In this document: one piece after another, positions 49,747-61,160 of the stretch | Layout of the letters: each line of letters opens with the position of its first letter | Position numbering within the stretch: the stretch's first letter is position 1 | Assembly: GCF_004379255.2 (NCBI RefSeq) | Contig: NC_056034.1 | Coordinates: forward strand, 37,244,887 to 37,308,886 | DNA: 64,000 bases | Direction of reading: 5' to 3' | Origin: Salvia splendens | Taxonomy: Eukaryota; Streptophyta; Magnoliopsida; Lamiales; Lamiaceae | The notes under the pieces: generated by a model | What the model was told of the DNA's origin: nothing | The model's database searches: none | Seen by the model: the letters and a program-made list of their open reading frames with translations, nothing else | Position numbers and translations under genes: made by a program

Positions 49747-50387
49747 ACAACTAGACATATATTAGTTGGCTATTATTCCACTGTATATTTTCATTTAAAA
49801 AAGCTTAGCCTCATATTCGTTTAAGGGAAAATCAATATGTTTAACTTATTAATAAATTAATGTTGTGATAGTTTTTAGCCCTATAGACCAATCATAATTT
49901 ATACTTGTATTAATTTAAGATCTGAAGTAATTTTGTCGAGTTTGATAGCACAAGTTGTAACCAAAATAATTTAGTGAAAAAAGTTTTAGTTTTGTAAAAT
50001 TAAATAATAGTACTCCTATAAAATTAATCTATATTCGTAGTAGATGGTGAGATTAATTAATGTGTTAATTAATTTCATATAGGAAAATAAGCATTTATTA
50101 ATCTTGTAGTTATTTAAGAGACTAAATTATTACTTGTAATAATTATGTGTAAAAGTGATGAACTACAGACCCACACACAGGCAAGTCACACGCACTCCGC
50201 CGCCCGCCTCGCTAGCTATGGCTGCATGCTGCGAGCTGAGGTCGGGCCAGGCCTGGGGCGTAGGCCATGTACTTGGATCTTGGCAACTAACCATTGGTAA
50301 TTGGGTTGTTATTTGGGCTTGGTCAGCTTGGGCTTTGTTCGGGCCTCCTTTTGGACCATATAAATGGTTCAATTATGCATTGGACAC
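49747..50387. other. Spacer with an unassigned moderately GC-rich block
   Basis: AT-rich to about 50150. The block 50160-50380 is GC-richer and has an open frame, but it resembles no protein I know and is probably not a gene. Confidence 0.35.
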
Positions 50388-50462
50388 GTGGTCTGTTAAG
50401 GATGAAGTTCCTTAACTCGTAGATCGTGGTCTGTTAAGGATGAAGTTCCTTAACTCGTAGAT
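50388..50462. repeat. 38-bp tandem duplication
   Basis: Two adjacent copies of a unit starting GTGGTCTGTTAAGGATGAAG, at 50388-50425 and 50426-50462, are identical apart from the last base. Confidence 0.9.
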
Positions 50463-51177
50463 TTTGCGTCGAACGTCGCGGGAGCTTTTGCCCGTCGATC
50501 AATCCGGCGTCAAAATTAGGGTTTTGTGCGTTTTGCACGTTTGAAAGGAAAGAGAGTAAGAGAAAATAAAATAGAAGGATAATTTATATTTCTTGAATGA
50601 TTGAACTAAAGAACAATGTCCACTATTTATAATAATGGATACTAACCTAATGAGCAAGACAAAAGATATGAAAAAGATATGCAAATCTATAATTAACTAA
50701 CTAAATAATAATAATAATAATCGTATCATGGTCCAACATAATGAGTCAATCATGGAAGGCTTGACTATGCTATTACTCCAGAGGATCCCCAATGCTTGTG
50801 GACTGGGTCTATAAATAAGTGGGCATTTCATGCATTCAAACACATCATTTTACACCGCATTACTTGGCATACGAAAAGCTCTCTTTGCATTCTCATTGTC
50901 GAACCTTTATCCTCGTCACTTTAGTTCGTCAGAGTTTGTTTTGTCAACGGTGCTGCTACAAACAAGTTAAAACCGTTTTATCTTTGAAGACGACTCGCAT
51001 GAACCGAGAGCACTTACATGGCGTACTCGTCATGTGGAAAGATGAATAGTCGAATTGGCTATAATTTTTTGGCTTTTCTTTCATTCTGTAATTTCAATTT
51101 ACATAGTTCAGTTCATTGTATTCTCTCTATATTCTATTTGAATTGTATTACGCTCAGACAAATTATTAGTCATTTCG
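50463..51177. other. Possible retroelement LTR remnant
   Basis: A TATA-like GGTCTATAAATAAGTG near 50806 followed by a pyrimidine-rich leader resembles a promoter, perhaps of an old LTR. No gene, partner LTR or target duplication was found. Confidence 0.25.
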
Positions 51178-51413
51178 TTCCGCGGTAGTGGAGGTGTTTC
51201 TTTTCGGCAAATGATTTAAGAAAAATTATGTTAAGTGATTTAAGTAAAAGAAGAATAAAGTAGGAAATGAAAAAGGTCGAGAGATGAAGAGATAATAAAG
51301 TAAGAGAGAGTAAAGTAAGTGAGAAGAATTGTGTTAACTTTTACTACAAAGAAAAATGACTTCACTATTATGGAACATACCAAAATGACTCCACTATTAT
51401 GGAACGGAAGAAG
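51178..51413. mobile_element. Degenerate Stowaway-like MITE
   Basis: The right end CTCCACTATTATGGAACGGA then AGAAG with TA is fair. The left end (TTCCGCGGTAGTGGAGG) is poor. The interior resembles other MITEs here (GAGAGTAAAGTAAG). Confidence 0.5.
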
Positions 51414-51415
51414 TA

Positions 51416-52642
51416 CTTTTATAATGAATTTTACAACAACAATTTCATCTGTGCATGTCTTAAAAGTACTAGCATATCGTATTAGAGAGATAACATATGG
51501 GATTAATTAACTTCCCTCCCCCAAACGAAAAAGTTTGATTCTTAAGCATCATGGAATTTCAATCATTAGTACACCTTCCGAATATTAAATTCATAATTAG
51601 TCATTCCCTCGTATTTATGTTCCTCCACTTTGGATCAAAAGGCGTGACATAACCTCAAATTTCTTGTTAAACTAGTACTATAAAATTGTTTTCTTTATTA
51701 TTTCGAGATTCCGTTTATCTCATGTTCGCTTTTTGGTAAAATTATGAATACATAGCTAGGGAATAAAACATAATTTTATTATTATCTGATGCGGCCACAC
51801 CATTAAACTGAGAATATTTATTTAAGTGTGAATGTGTGATGAAAATGAGAGAGTTAAGTCCGATGATAATCATAATGATAATAATATGTACTGCTTAAAT
51901 GCGATTCAAAGTACGTGTACATGAACTGTCTTTGTGGAAAAGCTATAACCTGGTACCTCTTTTCTTATTATTTAATCAATTACTTTCATGGGCTCGACAA
52001 TTAGTACCTAAACTTTACATTAACTGTCACAAATAGGTGGTTCTTCAATTTCGGCAGGAGACACAAATTTTCGTTTGACCGTTTTCCTTTTTTGTGCTTT
52101 TTTTTGTTTTCTAATAATTAAAGGAAACCCTGTTCTTATGCATCCATGCAATTACGCGTAGTCAATAACTTAGTGAGTTAATACTATTAAACAGTCAAAT
52201 ATTCTAGTTTATATGTTTTCGAATATATTTTAACCCTACGTAGACTTTGTGACCTCAGAATATGCATAATGTGAGAATAGGTTACCAATAATAGAAACAA
52301 AAAACGGCAGTAACATGGTAGACAAAAAAGATGCATGAACTGGATTCTCTGACTTTGTTAATCATCTCACCTAATATATAATTAAACCCACATAGAAAAT
52401 ATCTAAAGTTCTCAGCCCAATCAAATTACCACGCCGAAATGACGTATTCTAATTAAATATTCTTGCATGTGATATAGGTTTAGAGATAAGCAAATTAAAA
52501 ATTACTATGAAAATAAAATACTAAGATGGCTCCTGACGTAACATATCCATATCCATATCGAGTTTGATTCATGTCAACATTTTTTTAGTTTTGATGGATT
52601 ATTGTAGGAACAGAAGGGATCGGTAAATAATTATTTGAGTAA
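51416..52642. other. AT-rich spacer
   Basis: No gene or complete repeat is seen. Confidence 0.5.
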
Positions 52643-52644
52643 TA

Positions 52645-52887
52645 TTCCCTACGTCCACGAAAAATAGATCACATTTGTCATTTTTGGTTGTCCATGAAAA
52701 ATAGACCAAGTTTGAAAATTGATCCAACATTGCTATCTGATACAATTAAATACTACTAATAATATGGACCTCACATTCCACTAACACTACTTCTCTCTTA
52801 TTTTTTTTCCTTCTCTCTTACCTTACCAATTCCACAATTAAACCCGTATCATTCACAATATGGTCTATTTTTCATGGACAAAGGAGG
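52645..52887. mobile_element. Stowaway-like MITE
   Basis: Ends TTCCCTACGTCCACGAAAAA and TTTTTCATGGACAAAGGAGG are inverted repeats flanked by TA. The phrase CCATGAAAAATAGACCA near 52692 recurs inverted near 52862. Confidence 0.75.
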
Positions 52888-52889
52888 TA

Positions 52890-54049
52890 TCACTTTTAAT
52901 AGTACAGTAGTATTTGAACTTATGGCTTCTTTTATTATATTAATTTGGTTCCTCCAATTTAATGAAAAAATTAAATGCGATTTGAAACCAAATTTAAAAA
53001 CCGAATACCAAAACTGACTAGATATTAAAGGCAGAAAATATGCTCTGGCCTCATCTTCCATAAATTAATTTTGTCCAAAAAGAGAAAATGATACGATTTC
53101 AAGACCATACATAAAGTAAATATTTCATTAGTTTTATATAATCAAGATTAAATTTGAAGACTGCATAATACTATTAAATTATCTGTATATTAAATTTAAA
53201 TATAAATTAGAATCTTAATTCGTTTGATATAATTAAATATTTGAGTCGTCAGCAAAACTTATCTTAGTCGAGGAGGCTTCCCTCTTTATTGCTGGGAATA
53301 AATTAAAATGTGATTACAACTGCAATTTATGCAATTTTATATGAAAAGATGAATAAAAGCATGACGCAACCTCCTTTAAGGCTTTTAAGCAAATACAGAT
53401 GGTATTTGATGCTAATTAAATTGTCCTCTTGCTCTAAGTGGGGTGACCTAAATCATGTTTAAGCTTTGTTAATGAAGAAGCTTTTTTCTTTGCACTTTAC
53501 TTAATAAATTAGGAACTAAAAAGGCATGCTCGTTTAGAGTCACCAAGGGTTAAATTGGGTTTGTTTTAAATGTTAATGGAATATGTGGATAGGACCACAT
53601 TATTTCTATTATTAGCTGTGAAATCAAAATTTCAAGTGTTGGTCCTTCTCATCTGTATATACTTTTCACATGCTTTTATGACCAACCACTACCTTTCACT
53701 CTCCTCTACCTTATGTTGTGTGGTCTTAATTTTAATTATTTATCATTTCGAATTTTGTTTGAGCCTTAAAAGTAATAGTTGGACTTATTTGAGTACTATA
53801 AATTTATTCATATAAATTCCATCCATTTTTATGTATTTGATATCTTGGAATTTCATTGAGTTTCAGATTACAACTATGGAATATGTTTAATTAAAAGTTT
53901 TGATATATGAGAAATTTTGTGGTTATGACTGAGGTTGATTATTTGCCTAAAAGTACATGGTATCATGTCAGAGGGAAATGGAATTTGATTTATTCATACC
54001 TAAACTTAAAATCATGGTCATTATTAAATATTGTGATAATATAAATATA
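52890..54049. other. AT-rich spacer
   Basis: No gene or bounded element is seen up to the target duplication of the Tat-type element. Confidence 0.5.
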
Positions 54050-54054
54050 GTATT

Positions 54055-54791
54055 TGATGAATCCGCGAATTTCTGATGTTTGTAAATGCTGGTAGAGAAT
54101 GAAAATGCAGATCACGACACAGAGATTTTACGTGGTTCGATTTACTGAAGTAAATCTACGTCCACGGGAAGAAGGGAGGGCAAGATTGTATTGCTTGATC
54201 TGGGATTACAGCTTACAACACAGACTTGCTATATGATGTTTTATCTTTAGAGAGCTTAACCTTTTTCTACCAGATCTAAGTTCTATTTATACATTGAACT
54301 AAGATCGTGGCTTGCATCACCACTAATGATGGTTGTGGATGTCGTGGAGGTCATGGAGGTCCTGCATGTAGCGTAGGTCATGGCCTACGATCGTGGCCTG
54401 AGCCGACACCACGTGGTAGTGGGTGTGTTGGAAGTTGTGGAAATCCTGTATGGGTCCACTAACTCCTTGTTCGGTCGAATACTGAGACCGAACTGCTTTG
54501 GTTGCCGATCTGAGAGTAGAGCTTGATGCCGACCTGAGAGCAGAGCTTGATGTTCGGTCGAATACTGAGACCGAACTGCTTTGGTTGCCGGTCTGAGAGT
54601 AGAGCTTGATGCCGTCCTGAGAGCAGAGCTTGATTGGTTGGCTTTTACCGAGCTGTAGGCTGAGGCCGAACTCTTTGGTAACGCCGAACTCATACTCTTC
54701 CTTGGGCTTTGGGCCAAACTCATACTCTTCCTTGGGCTTTGGGCTGATGGGCCGTCATTGCTGTTGGGCTTGTTTAGTACGCACCCCATCA
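54055..54791 (-). repeat. 3' LTR of the Tat-type element
   Basis: Begins TGATG and ends CATCA. It holds an 83-bp internal tandem duplication (54470-54552, 54553-54635; unit starting TTCGGTCGAATACTGAGACC) and a minus-strand TATA box (TGTATAAATAGAAC) near 54285. Confidence 0.95.
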
Positions 54792-54809
54792 CTACCCCCC
54801 CCGAAGGAC

Positions 54810-54842
54810 GAAGTGAATCACTTCGGCGAAGTGAGTCACTTC
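54810..54842. promoter_or_regulatory. Twin palindromes with GCN4-like core
   Basis: GAAGTGAATCACTTC (54810-54824) and GAAGTGAGTCACTTC (54828-54842) repeat with an 18-bp period. The second contains TGAGTCA, the GCN4-type bZIP core. They lie between the purine tract and the antisense gene's TATA-like GATAAATAC (54992), so they may be its promoter elements. Confidence 0.5.
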
Positions 54843-55129
54843 GGCATTCTGGATAAAGGTAAGGGGAGGCTGATGTCAGGGGACGTGCCTTGCACGTGAC
54901 TGCATTAAATGCGACAGTAAAATCCGGCCGTTGAATCCTGAAAAGGTGGGATTCGAAACGGTGCGACGATTTTGAAATCTTCGCCGAACCTGATAAATAC
55001 CTCCTTTCTTCATCATTGAAGCACTTTTGCGACTGCTTCTTCTGCACTCTATCTCCTTTGCGTAAAAATTTCCTTCCGCTTTCAAGAATTTCTTCAGAAT
55101 TTCTTCAGATTTTGCAAAGAGTAAGAACC

Positions 55130-57975
55130 ATGTCTTCTTCTTCTTCTTCTTCCGAGTTAGGTAGCGGTAGGAAAGGGGGCAAGGGGTCTTCTAGCCGGAA
55201 AGAGTCCGGAGAGAAGACTGTAGAATACTTTCACAGCGTCTTGAGTAAGGACACCGTGATATCTCTACACGAAAAATATCTTCTTCCCGGGGGGAAGGCG
55301 GTGGTTCCCGACGATGATCATAGGGCTAACGACCCGCCGGAGGGTTATGCCACCGTTTACGAAGCCTGCTTAGAATGCGGGCTTCGTTTCCCTCTTCCCC
55401 CACCTTTTGTAGAGCTTCTTGATTTTTTTCAACTCCCTTTAGGTCAGGTGACTCCGAATTCTTGGAGGCACTTGTCGGCTTTTGCTGCCGAACTCCGTAG
55501 GCTAGATAAGGATCTGTCTCTGCGGGCAATCCTTAACTTTTTCCAATTTAAAAGGAAGGGATCTTGGTTTTACTTGATCCCCTTACAGCCTTTTAGGGCA
55601 TTCTGCAAAACCAAGTGGCCGAAATGGCAAAACCGCTTCTTTTTTTATAATAGGACAGCGGCTCCGGGCTTTCCCTGGAGAGGGCCGAAGTCCGTGATTC
55701 CTCATCCTCGGTTAGAACCGTTGGCCGAGCTCGAGGGCGAGCTCAATAAGATTCCTATGATTAGGAAACAATACTTGGAAACTGAGCTCGTCAAGGGCGA
55801 CCTCGTGTTCAATATCTCGTCTTCGGACGAAGAAACTGAGGGTGAGGATTTCTTTTTTATGCTTTACTGCTTTAGCAGCGAAAACTAACCTTGTTTCCTT
55901 GCTTTTTGGCAGTGTACATGCTGAACAAGGCTACCCGAAAATCTTCGGAGTCCAAGGAGCCGGAGAGGCCGAAAACCACCAGCTCGGCGTCTGATGCCGA
56001 GAGGACTCCGAAAAGGCAAAAAACCTCTTCGGATCCGAAGGAGCCGGAGTCGACTTCGGCAAAGGGGAAGGGGAAGGCCCAGAAGCCCCCGAGAGCGCCA
56101 GAGAAAGACGTGGTCTTGGCGCCTCCTTCGGAACATATCTGTGAGCCGTTTTTATGGCCCACGGACTTCGCCGAGGTGAATTCTCTTCTTGATTTTATGG
56201 CCTTGCTTTTTTCCTGTATTTTTTGTGGCCCCTTTGTTGACTTTTTTCTTTATCCATTTTCAGAGGAACGATATGCTCTCCAAGCTCGTCGCCGTCGAAC
56301 TCTCCAAAGCGTCCAATGACTATGCTGAGATGCAGAGGAAGTTGGCGGCTGCTTGTCATCGGGCCGAACAGGCTGAGGCTAACTTTGAGAAGGCCAGAGC
56401 TGCTAGGATTTCGGCCCAGGATGAAGCTCAGTTTGCCAAAAACCAGCTCGTCATCCAGCGAGAGCAGACGAAACGGAGTGATGCTGCCGCCGTGGTTGCC
56501 CAGGGGGAGGCTCTCCGTGTTTACACGGAGAAACTCTTTTTGAGCAGCCAGTTCTCGGCTTTTGTCGGTAGTCTGGTAAGGCTAATTACCGATAAGGGCG
56601 AGCAGGGGGCCGACGTCGTGCTGCCTCTGTACAGCCGAGAGATAGCAGCTCGGCTTCAGAATCTGCCGCTCCTTGAGGAGCTCGCTTCGTCCTCGGTCCT
56701 GCTTTCTGCAGACCGAGTCCGGAGTTGTCGAGCTGATCGGGACGAGAACCTGGAGGCTATCTTTGCCTCCGTGGGACCCGTTTCACCCGCTTCGACTTAC
56801 AACGGAGAGGGTGAGGCCGAGCCGCTGGAGCAGGAGGTCGGCGATAAGCAGGCCGATCAGGAGGCGCAGCAGATCGGCTACGGTGGCGCCGAGCAGGCTG
56901 GGGAGAGCAAGGAGGCAGAGGCTGAAGCTGAAGCAGATAAGGAGAAGGAAGCTGAACCTCACCGAGAAGGCGGAGACGAAGCTAGCGAAGTATGATTTCG
57001 TCTCCCTTCTCTTAGTTTAGTTTCTTCCTTTATGTAAAATGGCCTTGAAGCCCTCCTTGTATAGAAAATTTTTTTTCTTATGAATGAAAAAATTCTTCTT
57101 TCTGCTCTTGTGTCTTCGTTTAGCCTTTCGTACTCTCTTACTCCTGTTGTGGTTTACTACCTGCTCGGTAAGCTGAAATGCCGAACTGACGTAGCTGCTT
57201 TGTATTCTTAACTCTCAAGGAGCTGGAGGTACTTCACTGGAAGCGGCTGTACTCTTCGGCTTTAGACGAAGCTGAGAAAAGAGCTATAGCTGACCAGATG
57301 AAGAATGACGAACTCTTGGCTCGTTCAATGAAGCTGGAGGCCGATAATAGGGACTTAGAGTCCGAAAAGAAGGATCTGGAGGCCGAGCTGAATACCGCCG
57401 TGGCTGAGAGGACTGCGTATGAGGATTTCATCAGCAGGCGCGGGGGAATGACCATCTCAGAAGTTCAGGAACGAGTTGACGAACTGTGGGAGGAATATCA
57501 TGTACTCCGGAGGAACAATGCGCTGGAGAGCTCGGCTTGCCAACAAGTTGTGAAATCATTGCGGCGCTGGGCTTCTCGGTACGACATCGTTCTTTCCCGG
57601 CGTCCTCCAATCGAGAGATTCCTTAGGCATTTCCCGCCAACAGATGTTCATACTCCAGCTCAAACCCTTGATTCACTTGCTCAAAACCGTACTCCAAGTC
57701 AGCAACGAACTCTGGAACAGCCGGAAACGTCAAGACGAGAACAGGCTGAAGTTCGTAGAGGAGCTGTGATTATGAGTGAGCAAGATCAACAAATGCTTCG
57801 TGAAGAGACTCTTCGCCGCCGAGGTGCTAGGGCTTCCCGGGCTCAGAGAAGAGGTGGCAGGTCGATTAGAGCATCTCGTCGACCTGCTTATTCTGCAGCT
57901 GCCTGGAACGCCCGAACTCAGCTTCACGAGGATTTTGTGAATAGATGGCTCAACTTTAGCAACCCTGGACAGTAG
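55130..57975 (+). CDS. Antisense gene of the Tat-type element (Transposase_28-like, coiled coil)
   Basis: Four exons keep frame with good splice sites: 55130-55841, 55913-56175, 56264-56989, 57220-57975, giving 818 aa. Exon 1 resembles the putative gypsy type transposon domain (PF04195): QVTPNSWRHLSAFAAELRRL, then FFQFKRKGSWFYLIPLQ. Exon 2 is Ser/Pro/Lys-rich with a possible nuclear signal (RTPKRQKTSS). Exons 3 and 4 are long charged helices, probably coiled coil, ending in an Arg-rich tail (RRRGARASRAQRRGGRS). ATG 55130 (context ACCATGT) was preferred to the in-frame ATG 55016, which lies close to the TATA-like box. The gene runs against gag-pol, just inside the 3' LTR. Such antisense ORFs are known from Tat-lineage elements (for example Grande); their role is not settled. 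If the intron before exon 4 were kept, the protein would stop at 56995. Confidence 0.8.
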
Positions 57976-58140
57976 AATGGTCCTTTGTAATAGCGTAACG
58001 CCATCTTGTAGGGTAGCGGAGTTGTGTGCCGAACAAGATTTGAAAATGAAATTTTGTTTTCGCTTCTAACACTGTGTATTTACAGCTTAGCGAAAAAATT
58101 TCATCGTACTTGTCCTCGGTCTTATGAAGTAAACTTCTTT

Positions 58141-58664
58141 GACCGGACTTGTCTTTGGTCTGATGAAATAAACATCTTTGACCGGACTCGTCTTTGGTCT
58201 GATGAAATAAACATCTTTGACCGGACTCGTCTTTGGTCTGATGAAATAAACATCTTTGACCGGACTCGTCTTTGGTCTGATGAAATAAACATCTTTGACC
58301 GGACTCGTCTTTGGTCTGATGAAATAAACATCTTTGACCGGACTCGTCTTTGGTCTGATGAAATAAACATCTTTGACCGGACTCGTCTTTGGTCTGATGA
58401 AATAAACATCTTTGACCGGACTCGTCTTTGGTCTGATGAAATAAACATCTTTGACCGGACTCGTCTTTGGTCTGATGAAATAAACATCTTTGACCGGACT
58501 CGTCTTTGGTCTGATGAAATAAACATCTTTGACCGGACTCGTCTTTGGTCTGATGAAATAAACATCTTTGACCGGACTCGTTTTTGGTCTGATGAAATAA
58601 ACATCTTTGACCGGACTCGTCTTTGGTCTGATGAAATAAACATCTTTGACCGGACTCGTCTTTG
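58141..58664. repeat. 39-bp minisatellite, 13 full copies
   Basis: Thirteen units starting GACCGGACTCGTCTTTGGTC run without gaps from 58141 to 58647, with a partial unit to 58664 and a diverged one before 58141. Copies are almost identical. Since 39 is a multiple of 3, open frames cross the array on both strands, but no gene is inferred. Tandem repeats in the 3' untranslated part are known in Tat-lineage elements. Confidence 0.97.
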
Positions 58665-58889
58665 TGTTCTAATTTGGCGATTTTCGTCGCCGGGATCGAA
58701 CTTTCCCTTGTCCTAATTCGGCGAGTTTTATCGCGTGGATCGGACTTTCCCAGTTAACCGAAGTGGTCTTATGCAGTAAACCTCTTTGACTAGACATGGT
58801 CGTCCTCGGTCTTATGAGGTAAACTTCTTTGACCGAACTTGGTCGTCCTAATTCGGCGAGGTTTATCGCGTGGATCGGACTTTCCCTTA

Positions 58890-59246
58890 TTGCAGTTCGT
58901 TTCAGACGAAGTGCTTATTTCTTAAGCCGAATTGTGGTCTTGTATCCTCCTTGGAAGCTTGGACTCACAGTCGTTGGCTTGTTGCAGTTCGTTTCAGACG
59001 GACTGCTTGTTAAGCTGAATTGTGGTCTTGTATCCTCCTTAGAAGCTTGGACTCAATCGTTGGCTTATTGCAGTTCGTTTCAGACGAGCTGCTTGTTTAA
59101 GCTGAATTGTGGTCTTGTATCCTCTTCAGAAGCTTTGACTCACAATCGTTGGCTTGTTGCAGCTCGTTTCAGACGAACTGCTTGTTTAAGCTGAATTGTG
59201 GTCTTGTATCCTCTTTAGAAGCTTTGACTCACAATCGTTGGCTTGT
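58890..59246. repeat. Four diverged repeats of about 88 bp
   Basis: Units starting TTGCAGTTCGTTTCAGACGA begin at 58890, 58982, 59068 and 59157. They differ by substitutions and small indels, so they are older than the 39-bp array. Confidence 0.92.
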
Positions 59247-59438
59247 ATATGTCCTAAGAAGGGGATCAGCCTTCGAAGAACAAGATACCTCAGTAACATT
59301 TGTAAGAGACGACACGCACATAGACAGACAAAACGCATATAGACAAATAAAAAGCACATAGAGACGAACAAAAACCAAGCAAACCAAAGAAAGCACATTG
59401 ACCGAACAGAACTCAAGACTGACTGACCGGACTGTCTC

Positions 59439-59875
59439 TTACAAATGAAACTTTTTGAGGTTGGAAACGTACCATGTACGGGGTACTTGTGCTCCTGACA
59501 CGTGAGTCAATTTGTAAGACCCTTTGCCGAGGACTTCTGACACCCGATATGGACCTTCCCATGTGGGTTCGAGTTCGCCCAGCTTTTCTGCTCGGCTTAC
59601 TTCGTTGTTTCTCAAGACGAGATCTCCCACTTGAAATTGCAGCTTCTTCACCCTTTGGTTGTAATACCGGGCTACTTGCTCCTTGTACTTGGCTGCTTTT
59701 ATGCAGGCCAATTCTCTTCTTTCTTTGGCAAGATCTAGTTCGGCTCTCAGTCCGTCACCATTCATTTCTGAGGAGAAATTGAGTTCGGGGACTGGGTATG
59801 CCGATCTAAACCGGAATCACGGCTTCAGTACCGTACACCATCGAGTTCGGCTCCGGTGTGACTTCGGTCATTTCG
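59439..59875 (-). pseudogene. Integrase C-terminal tail of the Tat-type element
   Basis: Read on the minus strand, SMVYGTEAVIPV is followed by a stop (TAG) where the family has Glu, then IGIPSPRTQF, KYKEQVARYYNQRVKKLQ, VGDLVLRNNE and WEGPYRVSEVLGKGSYKL, ending at 59439. This is the usual end of a Tat-type integrase. Protease, RT, RNase H and the integrase core are missing between here and gag. Confidence 0.9.
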
Positions 59876-59994
59876 CCTGCCTCTGACTCCGGCTGCTGTG
59901 ATTGCTATGCTTGATGGTGCCGAACTGAGTGCTCGGCACTTTTAAGCGCAATCTGCGAACACACTTGCTCTTTTTCGATCACCTCGGGTGACCG

Positions 59995-61071
59995 CTATCT
60001 CTCCTTTGGTGGGGAAGGTGTTCGGCGAGGAAGCCTCTGATCGCTATGATCGGGCTTCTTTTTGTCTTCTCTAGATGAGCTGTCTAAAGACCGTTTTCGA
60101 CGGTCTGCCTCATCGGCACGAGAAAACTTGTCCGCAATGTCCCACATCTCTTGAGCTGTTTGCGGACTGCATTCCACGAGCTTTCTGTAGAGAGCTCCGG
60201 GCAGGATTCCATTTTGGAATGCCGAAATGACAAGTAGATCATTGAGATTATCTACTTGTAGGCATTCCTTATGGAATCTCGTCAGGAAGTCGCTGATCTT
60301 TTCGTCGCGACCTTGACGTATAGAAAGCAGCTGAGCCGAAGTAATCCGGGCTTCCGCTTTTTGAAAGAACCTCCTGTGGAAAGCATCCATTAGATCTCGG
60401 TAGGATCTAATGCTGCCTTGAGGAAGGCTGTCGAACCACCTTCTGGCGTTCCCGATGAGCAGCTCGGGGAACAGCTTGCACATATGGACCTCATTGAGAC
60501 CCTGGTTCGCCATATTATACTGATAGCGTCCCAGGAAGTCATGAGGATCCACCAACCCGTCATAAGTCATTGACGGAGTTCGGTAGTTCTGTGGCAAGGA
60601 AGTTCGGGTGATATCGGCCGAGAACGGAGTCTTCAATGCTCCGTACATGGCGAACCCGACATCTCTTCGGTACGGAGGAGATGGAGTTCTCCTGTGGTTC
60701 CGGTACCGAGGAGTAACTGGAACATGTCGGGGTTGAGGATTCTTTCTCCTGGAAGACACGTCACTACTGCGGTAGTGACTTTCATTTCTGGATGAGGAGG
60801 GAGAATTCGCCGTTGTCTTCTCCGGCTGTTGGCTCTTCTGCAGGAAGGTTAAGAACTCCTCCTGCTTCTCGGCCAAGAACAGCTTGACAGCTTCATTTAA
60901 ATCGGGCTGCTGGGAAGACTCGGTGCGATGACTCCTGGAGTGGCTTGTTCCTTCTTCGTGAGAACCGGAGGTAGATGTCTCCCGAGGCTGTTTTCCGGAC
61001 CAGCGGGCTGGACTAGCTTCCTCATGGTTTTCACGAACGGTATTACGGGTAGTGTGTGATCTGGTATGCAT
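59995..61071 (-). CDS. gag polyprotein of the Tat-type element
   Basis: The 358-residue open frame starts at ATG 61071, just after a run of 20 A's on the minus strand. The N-terminal half is Ser/Arg-rich and disordered. The retrotransposon gag domain (PF03732-type) shows LFPELLIGNARRWFDSLPQG, DLMDAFHRRFFQ and FLTRFHKECLQVDNLNDLL. It forms the capsid-like particle. No zinc knuckle is present before the stop, so the end of gag was probably lost with the deleted pol. An upstream in-frame Met at 61221 lies in the LTR and was not used. Confidence 0.88.
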   Translation of the reverse strand: MHTRSHTTRNTVRENHEEASPARWSGKQPRETSTSGSHEEGTSHSRSHRTESSQQPDLNEAVKLFLAEKQEEFLTFLQKSQQPEKTTANSPSSSRNESHYRSSDVSSRRKNPQPRHVPVTPRYRNHRRTPSPPYRRDVGFAMYGALKTPFSADITRTSLPQNYRTPSMTYDGLVDPHDFLGRYQYNMANQGLNEVHMCKLFPELLIGNARRWFDSLPQGSIRSYRDLMDAFHRRFFQKAEARITSAQLLSIRQGRDEKISDFLTRFHKECLQVDNLNDLLVISAFQNGILPGALYRKLVECSPQTAQEMWDIADKFSRADEADRRKRSLDSSSREDKKKPDHSDQRLPRRTPSPPKER

Positions 61072-61143
61072 TTTTTTTTTTTTTTTTTTTGGGGTGGAAA
61101 AAGGGTCAAAAATTCGCTTTATCACAAATTTGGTTCTCTGTTT

Positions 61144-61159
61144 CCCACAGTCGGCGCCA
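61144..61159 (-). other. Primer-binding site of the Tat-type element
   Basis: TGGCGCCGACTGTGGG on the minus strand starts one base inside the 5' LTR. TGGCGCCG-type sites are typical of Tat/Athila elements. Confidence 0.85.
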
Positions 61160-61160
61160 G

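Noticed and set aside
50155..50415. 86-residue frame as a gene
   Set aside because: No known domain, no promoter, and its end runs into the 38-bp tandem duplication.
53570..53815. Hydrophobic 81-residue frame as a membrane protein
   Set aside because: T-rich DNA gives hydrophobic frames by chance; there is no supporting context.
54385..55047. 220-residue minus-strand frame across the 3' LTR
   Set aside because: The same frame occurs in the other LTR and consists of LTR tandem repeats; it shows no domain.
58141..58664. CRISPR-like array
   Set aside because: The units are contiguous with no unique spacers, and the genome is a plant.
58122..58716. Long repetitive open frames on both strands as genes
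   Set aside because: They exist only because the 39-bp unit is a multiple of three and has no stop in one frame per strand.
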